Source: DATAAM01 sp036260075 (GTDB taxonomy: Bacteria > Actinomycetota > Acidimicrobiia > Acidimicrobiales > JAHWLA01). From it: a stretch of 6,753 nt of DNA. The position numbers and the translations under genes were made by a program. The notes under the pieces are model-generated. The model was not told the DNA's origin. It saw only the letters and a program-made list of their open reading frames with translations, and made no database searches. Shown here in pieces: positions 4,875 through 6,753 of this stretch. How positions within the stretch are numbered: the first letter of the stretch is position 1; every line of letters begins with the position of its first letter. The stretch lies in assembly GCA_036260075.1 (NCBI GenBank), contig DATAAM010000131.1, forward strand, positions 1 through 6,753, read 5' to 3'.

Positions 4875-5243
4875 CTACTTCTGCTCGTTGAGTCCGTAAA
4901 CGATGCCGTCCGGGCCCTTGAAGTGGCGGTAGGCGTAGCCCATCTCGGGGACCCGGTTGATCTCGCCCAAGAGCTCGCCGCCGGCGACCGCGATCGCGGC
5001 GGAGGCGGCGTCGATGTCGTCGACACGGAAGCCGAAGGCGACGTTGCCGTTGTACCCGAAGTCGGGGACCGTCTCCGGGGTGTAGATCTCGAGCAGGCTG
5101 CCGTTGGGGAACTGGAAGACGGTGACGCCGTCCATCTCCATCATCGGGCTTTGGCCGAACGTGTCGACCACGAGCTTCTTGGTGGCGGCCCACGCGTCGG
5201 GGGCGAGCGTGACGGCGTGCCAGGTGATGCCTTCGACCTGCAT
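4875..5243 (-). CDS. VOC-fold (glyoxalase/dioxygenase superfamily) protein
   Basis: This 122-residue protein has the two beta-alpha-beta-beta-beta halves of the vicinal oxygen chelate superfamily and the length of a single-domain member. The first half runs from ITWHAVTLAP (6-15) to VFQFPNGSLLEIYTP (42-56). The second runs from VAFGFRVDDIDAA (68-80) to FKGPDGIVYGLNEQ (108-121). Likely metal ligands are His9, Glu52 and Glu120. The usual second-half histidine, before the FRVDD strand, aligns with Ala69, so metal binding and catalysis are uncertain. Enzyme, antibiotic-binding or ligand-binding roles are all known for this fold, and no substrate can be assigned. The ATG at 5243 is supported by AAGGAG 7 nt upstream. 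It is the last gene of the operon, 29 nt after the DUF6069 gene, and is followed by the hairpin at 4777-4820. Confidence 0.85.
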   Translation of the reverse strand: MQVEGITWHAVTLAPDAWAATKKLVVDTFGQSPMMEMDGVTVFQFPNGSLLEIYTPETVPDFGYNGNVAFGFRVDDIDAASAAIAVAGGELLGEINRVPEMGYAYRHFKGPDGIVYGLNEQK

Positions 5244-5272
5244 GGTGGTGCTCCTTCGTGTCGTTGTTCGGG

Positions 5273-5713
5273 TCAGCCGGCCGCCGAGGCCGAGAGGCGG
5301 CCGGCGAGGGCGGGAATGATCACGGCGGCGGCGACGATGTGGGCGCCGACGAGGGTGAGCTTGGTGGCGGTCGTCGCGTCGGCAGCGAGGTCGGGCACGA
5401 ACGACAGCGCCGTCAGCGCGATGGTCGTGACGAGAAAGGCCCGTCGGGGCTGGGCCGCCCGCTTCTGGAGCTGGGTGGCGAGCAGGCCGCCGATGGCAGC
5501 GCCGACAAGCGTGAACACGGCGAAGGCCGGCACTTGGACCTTGAGCGCGCTCACGACGAGCGGCACGTCTGTCGCCTTGGCAATGATCCCGATGACCGTG
5601 GTGGCGACGGCGGCGACGGCGCCCGCGATGACCGCGGTGCGCGCCGTGGAACGGTCGGTCGTGGCGGACTCGGCCGGAGTGGTCGTGGTGGTGCGGGGGC
5701 TGGTGGTGATCAT
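5273..5713 (-). CDS. DUF6069 family four-helix membrane protein
   Basis: This 146-residue protein has a Thr/Ser-rich cytosolic N-terminus (1-24) and four predicted membrane helices at about 26-45, 61-80, 91-107 and 118-138. The last helix contains TKLTLVGAHIVAAAVIIP, with His125, typical of DUF6069 proteins. Basic residues between helices 2 and 3 (QKRAAQPRR, 83-91) point to a cytosolic loop. The function of the family is unknown to me. The ATG at 5713 has AAGGAA about 6 nt upstream. It lies 34 nt after the split-barrel oxidoreductase gene and 29 nt before the VOC gene, so all are probably on one transcript. A membrane partner for the neighbouring enzymes is possible, but nothing in the sequence shows it. 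Confidence 0.8.
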   Translation of the reverse strand: MITTSPRTTTTTPAESATTDRSTARTAVIAGAVAAVATTVIGIIAKATDVPLVVSALKVQVPAFAVFTLVGAAIGGLLATQLQKRAAQPRRAFLVTTIALTALSFVPDLAADATTATKLTLVGAHIVAAAVIIPALAGRLSASAAG

Positions 5714-5747
5714 GAGTGGTTCCTTGCGTTCGGAGTGGCAAGACGCG

Positions 5748-6155
5748 TCAAGCGCTGAGGTCGACGGCGACGACGTGGGCGGGGCGGATCGTCACGACGA
5801 CGCGGCGGTGGTCGTCGCCGTCCATCTGGCGGAGGTCGGCGCCGCCGTACTTGGCGCCGACCTTGTCGGCGAAGGCGTAGTCGGCGTCGTCTGCCAGCTC
5901 GGCGTCGCCCCTGACCTCCAGGTACCGCATCGGGTTCTGCGGGTCGAGGACGAACAGGTTCACGGCGGGGTTGCGCCGCAGGTTCCTCGTCTTCTGCCGT
6001 GTCGCGTGCAGCGAGACCTTGAGCTCGCCGCCGTCGTGGAGGAACCAGACGGCGGAGAGCTGCGGGCGGTTGTCGGGTGCGACCGTGGCCAGCGTGGCGA
6101 CCGGCGCGTCGAGCAGGTCGGCGAACGCCTCGGGGACGGCGGCCTGGTCAGGCAT
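5748..6155 (-). CDS. PPOX-class split-barrel oxidoreductase, probably F420-dependent
   Basis: The 135-residue protein has the split beta-barrel flavin/deazaflavin-binding fold of the pyridoxamine-phosphate-oxidase-like family. Diagnostic parts are ATLATVAPDNRPQLSAVWF (20-38), VSLHATRQKTRNLRRNPAV (47-65), LFVLDPQNPMRYLEVRG (67-83) and the closing strand VVVTIRPAHVVAVDL (119-133). The RQKTRNLRRNP segment, with Lys55, is characteristic of the actinobacterial F420-binding branch typified by Rv1155. It probably reduces an unidentified substrate, or stores cofactor, in the cytosol; FMN or heme cannot be excluded. The ATG at 6155 is supported by GAAGGAG 6 nt upstream. The gene overlaps the end of the dioxygenase gene by 8 nt, which indicates coupled translation. 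Confidence 0.88.
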   Translation of the reverse strand: MPDQAAVPEAFADLLDAPVATLATVAPDNRPQLSAVWFLHDGGELKVSLHATRQKTRNLRRNPAVNLFVLDPQNPMRYLEVRGDAELADDADYAFADKVGAKYGGADLRQMDGDDHRRVVVTIRPAHVVAVDLSA

Positions 6156-6753
6156 GTGCCACTCCTTCGGAGGCCCCGGCCGACGAGGCGGCGAGGGGCG
6201 TGCCGAGGCGGAAGCTCGACGCCGTGACGCCGCCGAACATGTCCTGCTCGTAGTAGGAGCGCTCGGCGGGCTCGTCCTCCGCCGCGCCCACCACGACCAT
6301 CAGCGGGATGAGGTGGTCCTCCCGCGGCTGGGCGATGCGGGCGCTCGGCGCCTTGTCCCACTCGCGCAGGCGGGCGGTCCGTTCGGCGGGGGAGCCGGCG
6401 ATGACGGTCTCGCCGAGCCACTCGTCGAACCGGGCCGACGGCTCCGCCGCGGCGGGCCCGAAGAGGCGCAGGTTGTGGTAGCTGAACCCGCTGCCGAGGA
6501 TCAGGACCCCCTCGTCGCGCAGCGGCGCGAGCGCCCGGCCCACGGCGAGGTGCTCCTCCGGGTCGAAGCTCTGCTTTATCGCGAGCTGGACGACCGGGAT
6601 CTCGGCGTCGGGCCAAGCGGGGAAAAGCACGCTGTACATGCCGTGGTCGAAGCCGCGCTCGGCGTCCTCGGCCACGGGGATGCCCGCGCCGCTCAGCAGC
6701 TCGGAGACCCGGGCGGCGAGGGCGGGGGAGCCCGGCGCCGGGTACTGGATGCG
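6148..6753 (-). CDS. DODA/LigB-type extradiol dioxygenase, 5' end beyond the window
   Basis: The visible 201 residues are the C-terminal three quarters of a class III extradiol ring-cleavage dioxygenase (DODA/YgiD type, usually about 260 residues). These enzymes use non-heme metal to open catecholic rings such as DOPA. Numbering from the window edge, visible motifs are YPAPGSPALAARV (4-16), RGFDHG (33-38, conserved His37), PDAEIPVVQLAI, then GVLILGSGFSYHNLR (82-96, His93) and EDHLIPLMVVVGAA (145-158, His147). All conserved histidines expected in this part are present, so it looks active. The N-terminal segment with the first metal-binding His lies outside the window. No signal peptide can be judged. 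Its TGA overlaps the start of the split-barrel gene by 8 nt, and it is the most upstream operon member visible. The natural substrate is unknown. Confidence 0.92.
   Translation of the reverse strand, partial: RIQYPAPGSPALAARVSELLSGAGIPVAEDAERGFDHGMYSVLFPAWPDAEIPVVQLAIKQSFDPEEHLAVGRALAPLRDEGVLILGSGFSYHNLRLFGPAAAEPSARFDEWLGETVIAGSPAERTARLREWDKAPSARIAQPREDHLIPLMVVVGAAEDEPAERSYYEQDMFGGVTASSFRLGTPLAASSAGASEGVAHA

Noticed and set aside
4923..6227. A 434-codon plus-strand open frame opposite the four-gene operon.
   Set aside because: It crosses four well-supported minus-strand genes with ribosome binding sites and has low-complexity Val/Gly/Asp composition.

Overview
The window is very GC-rich, with G or C at nearly every third codon position. 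Its gene set points to an actinobacterium: an F420/flavin split-barrel oxidoreductase, a MEDS-ATPase (RsbA-like) anti-sigma regulator, a DUF4388 (PATAN) protein, DUF6941 and DUF6069 proteins, and a FadE-type acyl-CoA dehydrogenase. A deep, uncultured-type lineage such as Acidimicrobiia would fit, but that is inference. No rRNA, tRNA, CRISPR array, insertion sequence or phage gene was seen.

Layout. Bases 1-68 hold an 18-bp tandem repeat. Three minus-strand genes follow, separated by 150-165 bp gaps: an acyl-CoA dehydrogenase (69-1268), a DUF4388 signalling protein (1419-2054) and a small DUF6941 protein (2220-2657, with the start moved to an internal GTG). A 423-bp divergent region (2658-3080) carries an AT-rich promoter in a GC-rich background, a set of short repeats that can form mutually exclusive hairpins, and a 30-codon leader reading frame. 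The leader frame overlaps the start of the only convincing plus-strand gene, a 122-residue repeat protein (3081-3449). Its end converges on the MEDS/HATPase regulator (3597-4559, minus), and a large inverted repeat lies between the two. Upstream of the regulator are a SigF/SigB-like promoter and then a perfect 15-bp hairpin that ends the last unit.

That last unit (4875-6753, minus) is a tight four-gene operon, read from high to low coordinates: DODA/LigB-type extradiol dioxygenase (cut by the window edge), PPOX-class split-barrel oxidoreductase (8-nt overlap), DUF6069 membrane protein (34-nt gap) and a VOC-fold protein (29-nt gap). Each complete gene has a clear purine-rich ribosome binding site. 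The combination suggests redox or aromatic-ring chemistry, but no pathway can be named.

The points most worth a second look are the leader architecture upstream of the repeat protein, the dehydrogenase active site that follows the LCAD/IVD arrangement rather than the MCAD one, and the stress-sigma-like promoter in front of a predicted anti-sigma regulator. Two genes also have promoter -10 motifs placed for leaderless transcription. Nothing here is clearly a new defence or mobile system.
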